NCBI RefSeq assembly: GCF_022836495.1 | Contig: NZ_BQXM01000002.1 | Coordinates: 186,001-250,000, forward strand | From: Desulforhabdus sp. TSK | Lineage (GTDB): Bacteria; Desulfobacterota; Syntrophobacteria; Syntrophobacterales; Syntrophobacteraceae | Direction: 5' to 3' | Length of the DNA: 64,000 nt | Shown: one piece after another, positions 1 to 8,381 of the stretch | Numbering within the stretch: the first letter of the stretch is position 1 | How the letters are laid out: each line of letters starts with the position of its first letter | Position numbers and translations under genes: made by a program | The notes under the pieces: generated by a model | What the model was told of the DNA's origin: nothing | What the model saw: the letters and a program-made list of their open reading frames with translations, nothing else | Database searches by the model: none

Positions 1-1
1 A

Positions 2-1015
2 AGGCTTTGCCCTTATGTGGGCTTGCAGCCGTTCGAAGAGGCCGATCGTGAGTTCTTTTTCGGCCGCGAGCGTGACCAGCGGATCATCATTTCCAACCTG
101 CTGACCTCTCCCCTCACGATCCTCTATGGATCGAGCGGCGTCGGCAAGAGCTCGGTGTTGATGGCTGGGGTCTTGCCGCAACTGCGCCGTGAACGACCAA
201 GAACCCCTGTCATCGTCTTCCGCAACTGGGCTGACAGGGAATTCCAGCTGGCGGTCACCCTCGCCTGCATCGAAGCGGTGTGGACAAAAGATGTCGACCA
301 GCCGAAGCCGGCCGAATCTTTGCCCTTCGACGAAATCCTACGGGCCTGTTCCGAGGCCGCTCATGAAACGGTGTTGGTCGTTCTGGACCAGTTCGAGGAG
401 TACTTTCTCTATCATCCGAAATCTTCAGATGCGGGGTCGTTCGAGGCTCAGTTTGCGCGTGCTGTGAACCGCGAAGATGTCGAAGTCGGCTTTCTCATCG
501 CGTTGCGCGACGACAGCCTGTCCAAGCTCGACCGCTTCCAGGAGCGTATCCCCAACCTGAGGAAGATCTCGTCAGCGAATTGATCCGGGAAGTACGGACC
601 GGTCAGGTTTCGGCGGGGCGCCATGGCGGCAGCGGCGCCGCGCCGGTGGAGGAAGGGTACATCGAGGCACCGTTTCTCCAGTTGGTCATGGTCCACCTAT
701 GGGAGGAGGAGATGCGCGCAGGCTCGAGCATCCTGCGTCGTGAAACCCTGGATCGTCTCAAGGGCGCCAGTGAAATCGTCCGTACTCATCTGGATGACGT
801 TATGTCCCGACTGGAAGCAACCAGCCAGGCCGTTTGCGCCAGCTTTTTCGATCGCCTGGTCACTCCGACCGGCAGTAAGGTGGCGTGCAGTGCGGCGGAC
901 CTCGCCAGTTGGGCAGGCGACCTTGCCCCATGGGTGCCAGAGGTCCTGAATTCGCTGTCGAATGCCCGCAACCGCATCCTGCGCACGGGTTGCGGTGCCC
1001 GAAAATCCTGAAACA
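2..1015 (+). pseudogene. nSTAND1-type NTPase, broken and truncated
   Basis: The reading frame is already open at the left edge (PYVGLQPFEEADREFFFGRE from about position 11), so the 5' end lies outside the window. It shows the hallmark start of nSTAND1 NTPases (GLQPFEEAD, FFGRE), a Walker A loop GSSGVGKSS near position 130 and a Walker B stretch VLVVLDQFEEYF near 375. Homology then jumps at about 560: after ERIPNL the frame ends at 583, and the family sequence resumes in another frame (SELIREVRTGQVS, then EAPFLQLVMVHLWEEE and LDRLKGASEIVRTHLDD) up to 1011. About 50 residues of the NTPase domain appear deleted and the frame shifted. The C-terminal sensor part is lost at the IS element that begins at about 1021. 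STAND NTPases are signalling or defence switches; this copy should be dead. Confidence 0.75.
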
Positions 1016-1020
1016 GCCCG

Positions 1021-2913
1021 TTACTCTCATTTCGCTCATTTTGTGTGGGATGTCTGGAATAATAAGCTGACAAAGGTATAAGATCGAATCATGGGGACAT
1101 TTTTGTCGAGGTGGTGCAATGTAGGATTCAAAAACACCACACTCGGGGAGGGATGTCCCATGGAAATGAAAATCGAGAGAGTTGATGAGATCCCAATGCT
1201 CCTCTATTGGTTGAAGCAAACGAGAGTGGAGGAGATCGTTGATTCCATCTGGAAGCCTCACGGAAACTGGAAAGGGCTCACCTATGGTCAATTGGCTGTC
1301 CTGTTCGTGGTCTATGTCGTACACGGGCTCAATCATCGCCTGTATCAGATGGAGCAATGGGTCGAGGAGCATTTTCACGTCATCAGCCAGGCTTGCGGAT
1401 GGACACTTTCGAGCAAAGATGCCACGGATGACAGGGCGGGAGCCATGATGCATGTTTTGGGGTCCGATATATCCCGCTGCATTTCATTTCAGCGGGAGTC
1501 GGGACGTCACTACATCCAAGCCTATGCACTGCCCACGGATGTGGTCCGCTATGACACCACCAGCTTCAATGTCCATCACGCGACCTCATCCAAAGCCTCG
1601 AACGATCTGTTCCACTTCGGCCACGGCAAGGATCATCGGCCGGACCTTTTGCAATTCAAGCAGGGCTTGGCAACGCTTGATCCCGGTGGATTTCCCTTGT
1701 TCAGTGAAACCATGGAGGGCAATGTCGCCGACGATACCCGTTACGTTCCCGCCTGGCGGGAGATGACGGTAACCATTGGCCACAAACACTTTCTTTACAT
1801 TGCGGACTGCAAAGCCGCAGCCCTGAGCACCCGAGGCATTATCGATCATGAAGGTGGTCGCTACCTGTTTCCACTGCCCATGACCGGAGAAGTTCCGGCA
1901 AAGTTGAAAGCACTGGTCACGCGACCTCCCGCAAAGCCCGAAGCCATTTACCGACATCAAGTGGAGACCGACCGGACCGTGATCCATGAGATCGGCAGGG
2001 GATTTTGCGTCAATACCCCCGTATCTTTCAAGCTGGAGCTCGAAACTGTTCACAACTGGGACGAGCGCTGGTTTATCGTTCAAAGTCGCACCTATGCCAG
2101 AACTCAGGCAAAGGCGATCATGGCTCGCCTCAAGAAGGCACAAACCGAGCTCGGGCGTCTCAAGCCCAAGAAGAATGAAACGGGCGACCAGCTTTGTCAG
2201 CGGGCTCAAAAAATCCTCAAGGACAGATCCTGCCTTGGCCTCATCGATCTGGAAGCTCGGGAAACCATCGTTCGCAAGGAAAAGCATATGGGTCGAGGCC
2301 GCCCCAAAGCCGACAGTCCCCGCATAGTGGAGGAAATCACGGGGGCCAGCTTGAGCTTTCAGCGTAATCGCACTGCCATTGCCGAGGCCATACGTCTGGC
2401 CGGATGGCGTATCTATGTGACCAATGTGCCTTCCGAAGCCATGACGCTCGAACAAAGCGTGCGTTACTACCGCGAGGAATGGGTGGTGGAGAGAGGATTC
2501 CATCGGTTCAAGGAAGGATCCCTGCCCGCCTTGCCCATCTACCTCCATCTTCCCGAGCGCATCCGTGGCTTCATGATGCTTCTGTCCGTTGCTCTACAAG
2601 TCATCACCCTGATCGAATTTGTAGCCAGGAAGAATCTGGCCGCCTCAAATGAGCCCATCGCCGGACTTGTCCCGGGTAATCCCAAGATGAAGACCCTTCG
2701 GCCCACTACGGAAAGACTGCTCGCACCCTTCAAGGGACTTCATCTGCTTGTGGAAAAGACCTCGGAAAGCATCAAGCTCAGACTCATTGAAGAGCTAAAA
2801 CCCATTCAGGAGCATATACTCCATCTCCTCGGAATTCCACCCGACATCTACGCATTACATTCCGATGTCGCAATATTCAATGACACAACATGAAATGAGC
2901 GAAATGAGCGTGA
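1021..2913 (+). mobile_element. IS1634-type insertion sequence
   Basis: One transposase gene lies between inverted ends. The 16-mer CTCATTTCGCTCATTT at 1026-1041 is present as its exact reverse complement at 2893-2908, and similarity continues outward for about five bases with two mismatches, placing the ends near 1021 and 2913. The right inverted repeat overlaps the last base of the transposase stop codon. The left flank is an nSTAND1 gene fragment and the right flank is the 3' end of an SDR gene, so the element does not simply interrupt one gene; the flanks were joined by deletion or rearrangement. Confidence 0.8.
1160..2893 (+). CDS. IS1634 family transposase
   Basis: A DDE transposase of about 577 residues. 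The N-terminus (MKIERVDEIPMLLYWLKQ, then GLTYGQLAVLFVVYVVHG) is the DUF4277-type domain of IS1634 transposases. The catalytic part contains VVRYDTTSFNVHH, LYIADCKA and the conserved C-terminal block YYREEWVVERGFHRFKEGS, followed by a hydrophobic helix typical of the family. The start at 1160 is preferred because GGGGAGGG lies eight bases upstream and the family begins with this peptide; an in-frame ATG at 1091 lacks such a site. No internal frameshift is seen, so the enzyme may be active. Confidence 0.85.
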   Translation: MEMKIERVDEIPMLLYWLKQTRVEEIVDSIWKPHGNWKGLTYGQLAVLFVVYVVHGLNHRLYQMEQWVEEHFHVISQACGWTLSSKDATDDRAGAMMHVLGSDISRCISFQRESGRHYIQAYALPTDVVRYDTTSFNVHHATSSKASNDLFHFGHGKDHRPDLLQFKQGLATLDPGGFPLFSETMEGNVADDTRYVPAWREMTVTIGHKHFLYIADCKAAALSTRGIIDHEGGRYLFPLPMTGEVPAKLKALVTRPPAKPEAIYRHQVETDRTVIHEIGRGFCVNTPVSFKLELETVHNWDERWFIVQSRTYARTQAKAIMARLKKAQTELGRLKPKKNETGDQLCQRAQKILKDRSCLGLIDLEARETIVRKEKHMGRGRPKADSPRIVEEITGASLSFQRNRTAIAEAIRLAGWRIYVTNVPSEAMTLEQSVRYYREEWVVERGFHRFKEGSLPALPIYLHLPERIRGFMMLLSVALQVITLIEFVARKNLAASNEPIAGLVPGNPKMKTLRPTTERLLAPFKGLHLLVEKTSESIKLRLIEELKPIQEHILHLLGIPPDIYALHSDVAIFNDTT

Positions 2914-2916
2914 TAA

Positions 2917-3663
2917 TCAAAGCATCCCGCCGTCGGCGGCAACCACCTGGCCGGTCACGTAATCCGAATCGGCGCAGGCGAAGTACACAAATATCCCGAC
3001 CAGCCGCTCGGTGTCAGAGAGTTCTTCCAACCGTTTGCCCGCTTCAGCGCCGAACTCCCCGGCGTAGTAAACGGCCAGCGCCTCCGTCATACGCGTTTTG
3101 GCGACGGGAACCACGGCATTAACCTGGATGTTAAGCGGAGCGAGTTCCTTGGCCACGTTCCTGGTAAAGGCGGCAATGCCCCCTTTCGCCGAGGCGTAAT
3201 CGACCACGCCATACGATCCCCGAAGCGCAGCCGGGGCGGACAGGTTGATGATCTTGCCGCTTTTCGCGGGAATCATGAAGCGCCGCACCGCCTCTTGTGT
3301 GTGATAAAACGTTCCGAACAGATGTGTGCGTACCGTTTTTTCGAACTGCTCCGGGCTGATCTCCAGAAACGGGGTGGGGCGGATGATCCCAGCGTTATTA
3401 ACAAGGACATCTAGCCCTCCCATCTTACTTTGGACATCGTCCATGAGGCGACTGACGTCTTCCAGGGAGGCGGCGTTGTAAAGTCCTCCCGCGGCCTTGA
3501 CGCCGAAAGCCCGCGCATCCTCGACCGTCTTTGCCAGGCCTTCTTTGTCCTCCCTTGCCGTCAGGAACAGGTCCGCCCCTTCCCGGGCGTAGCCCAACGC
3601 CACCGACCGGCCGATACCCCTGCTGGCCCCTGTAACCAGCGCCTTCTTGCCTGAAAGTCTCAT
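2917..3663 (-). CDS. Short-chain dehydrogenase/reductase (SDR 1)
   Basis: A classical SDR of 248 residues, predicted to oxidise an alcohol or reduce a ketone or enoyl group with NAD(P). It has the Rossmann motif TGASRGIG near the N-terminus, NNAG, the catalytic serine in INLSAP, YASAKGG (Tyr-x3-Lys) and the usual end VTGQVVAADGGML. The start is set at MRLSGKKALVTG because AGGAGGT lies five bases upstream; the longer frame to 3723 runs back into the neighbouring gene. It is the last gene of a minus-strand cluster, 16 bases after SDR 2. Its stop codon lies only about four bases from the IS1634 end. The substrate cannot be read from sequence. Confidence 0.85.
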   Translation of the reverse strand: MRLSGKKALVTGASRGIGRSVALGYAREGADLFLTAREDKEGLAKTVEDARAFGVKAAGGLYNAASLEDVSRLMDDVQSKMGGLDVLVNNAGIIRPTPFLEISPEQFEKTVRTHLFGTFYHTQEAVRRFMIPAKSGKIINLSAPAALRGSYGVVDYASAKGGIAAFTRNVAKELAPLNIQVNAVVPVAKTRMTEALAVYYAGEFGAEAGKRLEELSDTERLVGIFVYFACADSDYVTGQVVAADGGML

Positions 3664-3679
3664 ATGCCACCTCCTTTCC

Positions 3680-4519
3680 TCATTTCCCGTATTGTGCAGG
3701 CGACTCGCGGCACCAGCCCGCATCTTCGAATGCCGCCGCTGGTTCCGACTCTCGCCAGTGACGAGCGTTCACGCGCCGACCGGTAACCCCGTCGGACGCA
3801 TTGGACACCAACCACAGCAACGGCGGAACGATGATCGCCGGATTAAGTAGTGGTGAGCGGCCGCTCTCGTCCAAACCCGGCGGGATCATGCCGGTCAGCG
3901 TCGCCCCGCCCGGTAGCAGAGCGTTTACCGTCACGCCGGTACCCGCGAGGTCGTGCGCCCAGATGACCGTTTCCGACTCCAGGGCCGCCTTCGAGGGGCC
4001 GTAGGGTGAGAAGCCACGGCGTCGCATCGTCTCGTGGTTCATGGAAATATTGACGATACGCCCCCACCCGCTGACGAGCAGGTGCGGTACCACAGCACAA
4101 GCCATGAGAAAGGGGCCGTTCACGTTGGTGTCGATGATCATGCGCCAGACGGCGGGGTCGGTTTCCCAGAAGCGGGTCGGCTCGGTAAGAAACCGATCGC
4201 TGACGAACTTCATGCCGCGACCGGCATTGTTGACCAGGATATCCAGTCGTCGCCACCGCTCGATCGCGGCGGCCGCCACCCGCGCGCAGTCGGCTTCGCG
4301 AGTGACGTCGGCAAGTACCGGAAGAATGCGCTTTTCCCCGCACTCTGCACCGCTCTCGGCGGCTACCTGCTCGATCTCGTCGCGTCCCTGGGCTGCAGTG
4401 ATGACGACGCGCGCCCCGGCCCGTGCAAGACCCAGGCTCATCGCCCGGCCGAGACCCCGTCCGCCGCCGGTGACGATCGCCACTCGACCGTTGAGATTTC
4501 CCGCGTTCCCGTCTCTCAT
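3680..4519 (-). CDS. Short-chain dehydrogenase/reductase (SDR 2)
   Basis: A 279-residue SDR. The Rossmann motif TGGGRGLG begins near residue 17; NNAG, the catalytic serine in VNISMN and the active-site block YGPSKAA (Tyr-x3-Lys) are present. A GGAGGT box lies ten bases before the ATG. Compared with SDR 1 it has an insert after NNAG and a C-terminal tail (RHWRESEPAAAFEDAGWC) after the region that normally closes the fold. It probably shares a transcript with the aldo/keto reductase upstream and SDR 1 downstream. Specific substrate unknown. Confidence 0.85.
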   Translation of the reverse strand: MRDGNAGNLNGRVAIVTGGGRGLGRAMSLGLARAGARVVITAAQGRDEIEQVAAESGAECGEKRILPVLADVTREADCARVAAAAIERWRRLDILVNNAGRGMKFVSDRFLTEPTRFWETDPAVWRMIIDTNVNGPFLMACAVVPHLLVSGWGRIVNISMNHETMRRRGFSPYGPSKAALESETVIWAHDLAGTGVTVNALLPGGATLTGMIPPGLDESGRSPLLNPAIIVPPLLWLVSNASDGVTGRRVNARHWRESEPAAAFEDAGWCRESPAQYGK

Positions 4520-4569
4520 AGGTTCAGTACCTCCGCTGGTGCGGCCGGATGCGGCGGGCCGCTAACGGC

Positions 4570-4607
4570 GCCGGATGGCAACACGGCCGTGACATGCGCC
4601 ATCCGGC
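4570..4607. other. Hairpin between aldo/keto reductase and SDR 2
   Basis: GCCGGATGGC at 4570-4579 is the exact reverse complement of GCCATCCGGC at 4598-4607, giving a 10-bp stem with an 18-base loop in the 155-bp gap between the two genes. There is no T-run on either side, so it is a poor intrinsic terminator; it could be an mRNA processing or stability element, or simply a remnant repeat. Confidence 0.4.
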
Positions 4608-4674
4608 CCGGAAGGTTTTGCGCTCTTCTCCATCCCCGCCATGCGAAAAACCGTGGAATCCTGTAACCAGTGAC

Positions 4675-5706
4675 TCAGATAATAACCCGCGAATTGTCAC
4701 GGTCGAGCCGCGTAAAATCAAGCATCCACTTCGGGTACAGACGCGGCAGCGGGCTGACTTCATCCAGCGCCCGGACTTCTTCGGTGCTAAGCTGCCATGT
4801 TACGGTTTTGAGGTTTTCTTCAAGCTGCTCGGGTTTGGTCGCTCCGATGATGACCGAACTGACCGCTTGTTTGCGCAACAGGTAGTTGAGCGACACCTGC
4901 GCCGGGCTCACGCCGCGCGCATCTGAGATACGCTTCACCTCCTCGAGAATCGTGTAGGCCCGGTCCTCGTCGAATTGGATGAAGTTCTGATCTTCTTTGC
5001 TTCGCCGCGCATCCTTCGGACCCTTGCCGCCGCGCGGATACTTGCCTGTGAGAAAGCCCGCGGCCAGCGGCGACCATGGTGTTATTCCCAACCCCTGGTC
5101 CTGGCACAGGGGTACAAGTTCGATTTCCACATCGCGCGCGAGCAGCGAATAGTGTGCCTGAAGCGATACGAACTTCTCCCAGTGATGCCTATCGGAGAGC
5201 GAAAGCGCCTTCATCAGTTGCCAGGCAAAGAAGTTGGAGCAGCCGAGATAACGCACCTTGCCTTGACGGACCAAGTCGTTCAGGGCCGACAAAGTCTCTT
5301 CCAGCGGCGTCATGAAGTCGAAGCTATGCACGATGTACAGGTCGATGTAATCCACGCCCAGCCGTCGCAGGCTGTTTTCGCAACCCTGGATGATATGAAG
5401 CCGGCTCAGACCCACGTCGTTGACCCCGGGGCTCATGCGCCCGCGCACTTTGGTGGCCAGCACCACCTGATCTCGTTTGCCCTTCAGCGCCTTGCCAAGC
5501 ATCTCTTCCGACTGGCCGTGCGAATACACATCGGCGGTGTCGAAGAAGTTGACGCCGGCGTCCAGCGCAATGTCCACCAGACGCCGGGCGGCTTCCTGGT
5601 CGAGTCCCCCGATTTTCTCCCAATATCCCCGTGCGCCGAAACTCATTGCACCGAAGCACAATTCCGAAACAAACAAGCCAGATTTACCCAATTGGCGGTA
5701 TTGCAT
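4675..5706 (-). CDS. Aldo/keto reductase
   Basis: A 343-residue NADPH-dependent aldo/keto reductase of the YajO/Tas-like type. It opens with MQYRQLGKSGLFVSELCFGAMSF, has FDTADVYSHGQSEEMLGKAL carrying the catalytic Asp and Tyr, VVLATKV with the catalytic Lys, and the cofactor-binding end SSVIIGATKPEQLEENL. Length is normal. AGGAGGG precedes the ATG, and the gene begins 13 bases after the DUF169 gene stops, which supports co-transcription. The tail LDFTRLDRDNSRVII is less conserved. Substrate unknown; its place among dehydrogenases suggests a role in one catabolic route. Confidence 0.88.
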   Translation of the reverse strand: MQYRQLGKSGLFVSELCFGAMSFGARGYWEKIGGLDQEAARRLVDIALDAGVNFFDTADVYSHGQSEEMLGKALKGKRDQVVLATKVRGRMSPGVNDVGLSRLHIIQGCENSLRRLGVDYIDLYIVHSFDFMTPLEETLSALNDLVRQGKVRYLGCSNFFAWQLMKALSLSDRHHWEKFVSLQAHYSLLARDVEIELVPLCQDQGLGITPWSPLAAGFLTGKYPRGGKGPKDARRSKEDQNFIQFDEDRAYTILEEVKRISDARGVSPAQVSLNYLLRKQAVSSVIIGATKPEQLEENLKTVTWQLSTEEVRALDEVSPLPRLYPKWMLDFTRLDRDNSRVII

Positions 5707-5719
5707 AATCCTACCCTCC

Positions 5720-6271
5720 TTATCGATTAGCCAAAACCACGAGAGCGGAGATTTGGTCCGGGTCGGCGAGAAAAACGATCACCTGGGGCTCTTCCTTATC
5801 TGGAACTACATCGGTTAGAGGCTTGAAGACGACGAACTTCTTGGGGATCTCCATGATGGGCATGCTGTCAATGAACTGCTTCACCAGTTCCGGAGATTTC
5901 AGATACCCTTCCCCGTGGCGGAATTTCTCCAGAAAATCTTCTCCCGCGGACGATCCCAGTCTTTCCGCCATCTCGCGGCCCTTCGGCCAATTCTCGTTTC
6001 CCGTGGACAGAAAAGGATAGAAGCATTCGATCCCGCCGGGAAAATTGAGATACTGGTTCCCGAACCCCAGACCGACCCCGCCGCCCCAGCAGCCATAGGT
6101 GCTTTTGTCAAAGGCCGTGGTTTTCCCTTTTGCCGCAGCCGCCAGCATCCACATGACACATCCCCATTTGCCCTGTTTGAACCCCATCGCTTTTTCGGGT
6201 CTGTCGTCGGTCCAGATGACGGCGACGGGGTGATATTTCAACTTCAACGCCTGGGCGATACTGCTTTCCAT
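5720..6271 (-). CDS. DUF169-like protein
   Basis: A soluble protein of 183 residues resembling the DUF169 (COG2043) family, which is common in anaerobic bacteria and archaea and has no defined biochemical role. Family-like parts are LKYHPVAVIWTDDRPEKA near the start, GKWGCVMWMLAAAAKGKTTAF with a conserved cysteine, the glycine- and cysteine-rich YGCWGGGVGLGFG, and a C-terminal KPLTDVVPDKEEPQVIVFLADPDQISAL. The start at 6271 has GGAGGTG eight bases upstream; the open frame continues back to 6409 without a better site. It is embedded in the oxidoreductase cluster, so it may carry a ligand or metal for that pathway, but this is inference. Confidence 0.7.
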   Translation of the reverse strand: MESSIAQALKLKYHPVAVIWTDDRPEKAMGFKQGKWGCVMWMLAAAAKGKTTAFDKSTYGCWGGGVGLGFGNQYLNFPGGIECFYPFLSTGNENWPKGREMAERLGSSAGEDFLEKFRHGEGYLKSPELVKQFIDSMPIMEIPKKFVVFKPLTDVVPDKEEPQVIVFLADPDQISALVVLANR

Positions 6272-6443
6272 TGTTACACCTCCGTTCCGTTCAATGACTC
6301 GTTCCGGGACCGCTCCCACCGGTCTGTATATATTCATATGGCCATTCGGACTTGCAATAACGGACCCAAATTTTACGCCTTCTTCCTTCAATCCGCGCCA
6401 ATCGCCCATCCATACCTGCGCGGAGGTGACCGAATTCCGTCGT

Positions 6444-7214
6444 TCAATGCATGGCCAGCCCGCCGCTCACACTGACCACCTGTCCGGTCACAAAAGCGGC
6501 ATCGTCGGAAGCCAGCCATGCCGCCGTGCCCGCCAGGTCCTCGGGGTATTCGAGTCTCGGTATGGCGGAGCTCCGGGCAAGTTGTTCGCTCATTTCGGCA
6601 AAATCGTGTTCCTGGACGGTTTCACTTTGGGTCAGGCCCGGAGAAATAGCGTTGACCGTCACGCCGAAGCTGCCCACTTCAAAAGCCAACGCTCGGGTCA
6701 AGCCAACCACTGCGGCCTTTGAGGAGACGTATTGGACGCCGTTGCCGCGCCCCATGTAGACCGTATCGGAGGATATGTTGATGATGCGGCCCCATTTTTG
6801 CGAACGCATGCCCGGAAACACGGCCTTCGAGCACAGCCACATGCCTTTCACATTGACGTTCATCACCTTGTCCCAATCGGCTTCGTCCAGTTCATAAAAG
6901 GGGCGTGCCGCCCGCTCGACGCCGATGTGCCGCAGCATGACGGCTGCGTTGTTGACCAGGATATCGATCTTGCCGAAGCGTTCGCACACCTGGAACACCA
7001 TCGCCTCGACTTGATCCGCCACAGAGACGTCGCACACCACCGGGAACACGTCCGCGCCTATGTCATCGGCGGCTTGCCGGAGTACGTCTTCAGTCGTGCC
7101 GCAGATGGCGACCCTGGCACCTTCAGCATGGAGCCGGGCGGCGATCGCCTTGCCGATGCCGCGTCCGCCGCCGGTTACCAGCGCAACACGGTTTTCAAGT
7201 CGTTTCATTGTCAT
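6444..7214 (-). CDS. Short-chain dehydrogenase/reductase (SDR 3)
   Basis: A 256-residue classical SDR with TGGGRGIGKAIA near the N-terminus, DILVNNAAVM, the catalytic serine in IINISSD, the active-site stretch YVSSKAA (Tyr-x3-Lys) and the end VTGQVVSVSGGLAMH. Length is typical. It starts MTMKRLENRV, preceded by an AAGGAGAGAGAGG leader. The same leader and first codons occur again at 8315-8404 in front of the fossil SDR, so this region of the cluster has been duplicated. It lies about 60 bases downstream of the hydroxyacid dehydrogenase gene. Confidence 0.87.
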   Translation of the reverse strand: MTMKRLENRVALVTGGGRGIGKAIAARLHAEGARVAICGTTEDVLRQAADDIGADVFPVVCDVSVADQVEAMVFQVCERFGKIDILVNNAAVMLRHIGVERAARPFYELDEADWDKVMNVNVKGMWLCSKAVFPGMRSQKWGRIINISSDTVYMGRGNGVQYVSSKAAVVGLTRALAFEVGSFGVTVNAISPGLTQSETVQEHDFAEMSEQLARSSAIPRLEYPEDLAGTAAWLASDDAAFVTGQVVSVSGGLAMH

Positions 7215-7276
7215 ACCTCTCTCTCCTTTTGTGATTGCAGAACCTTGCGCCGGCCGGCTCCCCCGGCCGATGCCGC

Positions 7277-8269
7277 TTAAGCGTACTCTTCCGGGCGCAC
7301 CAGCCCCGCGACCGGTTCAGCGAGCAGAAAACGCCTGATATTTTCCGCGGCCCTTTGAGCCGCCACCGCCAGTGAGCCGGGCACAAGCGCGGAGTTGTGC
7401 GGCGTACCCAGCACGTTGGGCAGATCGAGGAAGGGGTGGTGCATCTCGAAGCGGCCATGCCGGAACGGTTCGGTCCACCAGGCATCGATTCCGGCCATGA
7501 AGGTCGGCGTGTCCTGGAGGTGCCGGTAAAAGGCGTCTTCGTCGATGACTTCTCCGCGGCCGACGTTGACCAGCACGGCATCCGGCTTCATCTGCTTCAA
7601 CTGCCGCTCGCCGATGAGCCCGCTGGTTCCCCGGTTCAAGGGCAGCGTGACGACGATGATGTCGGCCCGGGGCAGCACCGCCCCCAGGTCGGCGGGCGTC
7701 CCGAGAAACTCGACCGGCTCCGTGCTTTTGCCGCTGTGGTTGATGGCCAGGATGCGCATATCGAAGGCCTTGAAAAGCCGCCCCACTTCCCGCCCGATCC
7801 CGCCAAAACCCAGAATAACGGCCGTCGCGCCGGCCAGGGCCTTGTTCTCCGAAAACTGGTCGAAGACGCCTCGCCTGAGCTTATCGTGATGGGCGAAGAG
7901 CCGCTTGCTCAAGGCCAGCACCATCGCCAGGACATGCTCGGCCATGGGCCGGGCATAGGCGCCGACGTTGCTTGCGACGGTCAGGTCGGCGGGCAGACGG
8001 GAAAAATCGAGATGATCCGCGCCGGCCGACAAAAGTTGCATAAAGGAGACGTTCTCAAGCAGTCTTTCTTCGGTTGGGGAGAATTCCTGGTGAGGAGCCC
8101 AGGCCAGAACGACCCTGGACGCCCCCAACGTCACGGCGCGACTTTCCGGGTCGAGGTTTTCCAGGTAAGCAATCCTGGCAACGGGATCCAGGACCTCCTC
8201 TATCCGGCCTTTTGCCTCAGCCCCCAAGTTGAAGCTTACGGTGATAAGCGGCTTATCCGTCTTGTTCAT
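7277..8269 (-). CDS. D-2-hydroxyacid dehydrogenase family protein
   Basis: A 330-residue NAD(P)-dependent dehydrogenase interconverting a 2-keto acid and a D-2-hydroxy acid. The cofactor domain has GFGGIGREVG near residue 150, the catalytic Arg in VNVGRGEVID, a Glu in the WWTEP loop and His in TPHNS, the usual Arg-Glu-His triad. N-terminal substrate-domain landmarks are LLSAGADHLDF and VASNVGAYARPMAEHVLAMVL. Start at 8267-8269 is supported by GGAGGAGAACGAA. It lies 16 bases downstream of the fossil SDR, implying one transcript with the flavoprotein gene. Exact substrate unknown. Confidence 0.87.
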   Translation of the reverse strand: MNKTDKPLITVSFNLGAEAKGRIEEVLDPVARIAYLENLDPESRAVTLGASRVVLAWAPHQEFSPTEERLLENVSFMQLLSAGADHLDFSRLPADLTVASNVGAYARPMAEHVLAMVLALSKRLFAHHDKLRRGVFDQFSENKALAGATAVILGFGGIGREVGRLFKAFDMRILAINHSGKSTEPVEFLGTPADLGAVLPRADIIVVTLPLNRGTSGLIGERQLKQMKPDAVLVNVGRGEVIDEDAFYRHLQDTPTFMAGIDAWWTEPFRHGRFEMHHPFLDLPNVLGTPHNSALVPGSLAVAAQRAAENIRRFLLAEPVAGLVRPEEYA

Positions 8270-8285
8270 TTCGTTCTCCTCCCCA

Positions 8286-8381
8286 TCAAAGCATCCCGCC
8301 GTTGGCGGCAATCACCTTGCCGATGCCGCGTCCTCCGCCTGTTATCAGAGCAACATGGTTTTCAAGCCGTTTCATTGTCAT
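8286..8381 (-). pseudogene. Fossil SDR: fused start and end of an SDR gene
   Basis: A perfect 31-codon open frame encodes the first about 22 residues of an SDR (MTMKRLENHV, then TGGGRGIGK) joined in frame to the last nine (VIAANGGML) and a stop. The first part (8315-8381) matches the start of SDR 3 almost base for base, including its leader; the last part (8286-8316) matches the end of SDR 1. The join falls in CACCTTGCCG, where both parents share CCT(T/G)GCCG, so it looks like recombination at a short homology. The peptide cannot form a dehydrogenase. Its ATG overlaps the flavoprotein stop codon (ATGA). Confidence 0.85.

Noticed and set aside
1586-2548. 320-residue open frame on the minus strand inside the IS1634 transposase
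   Set aside because: It mirrors the transposase coding frame; no ribosome site or family resemblance. Shadow ORF.
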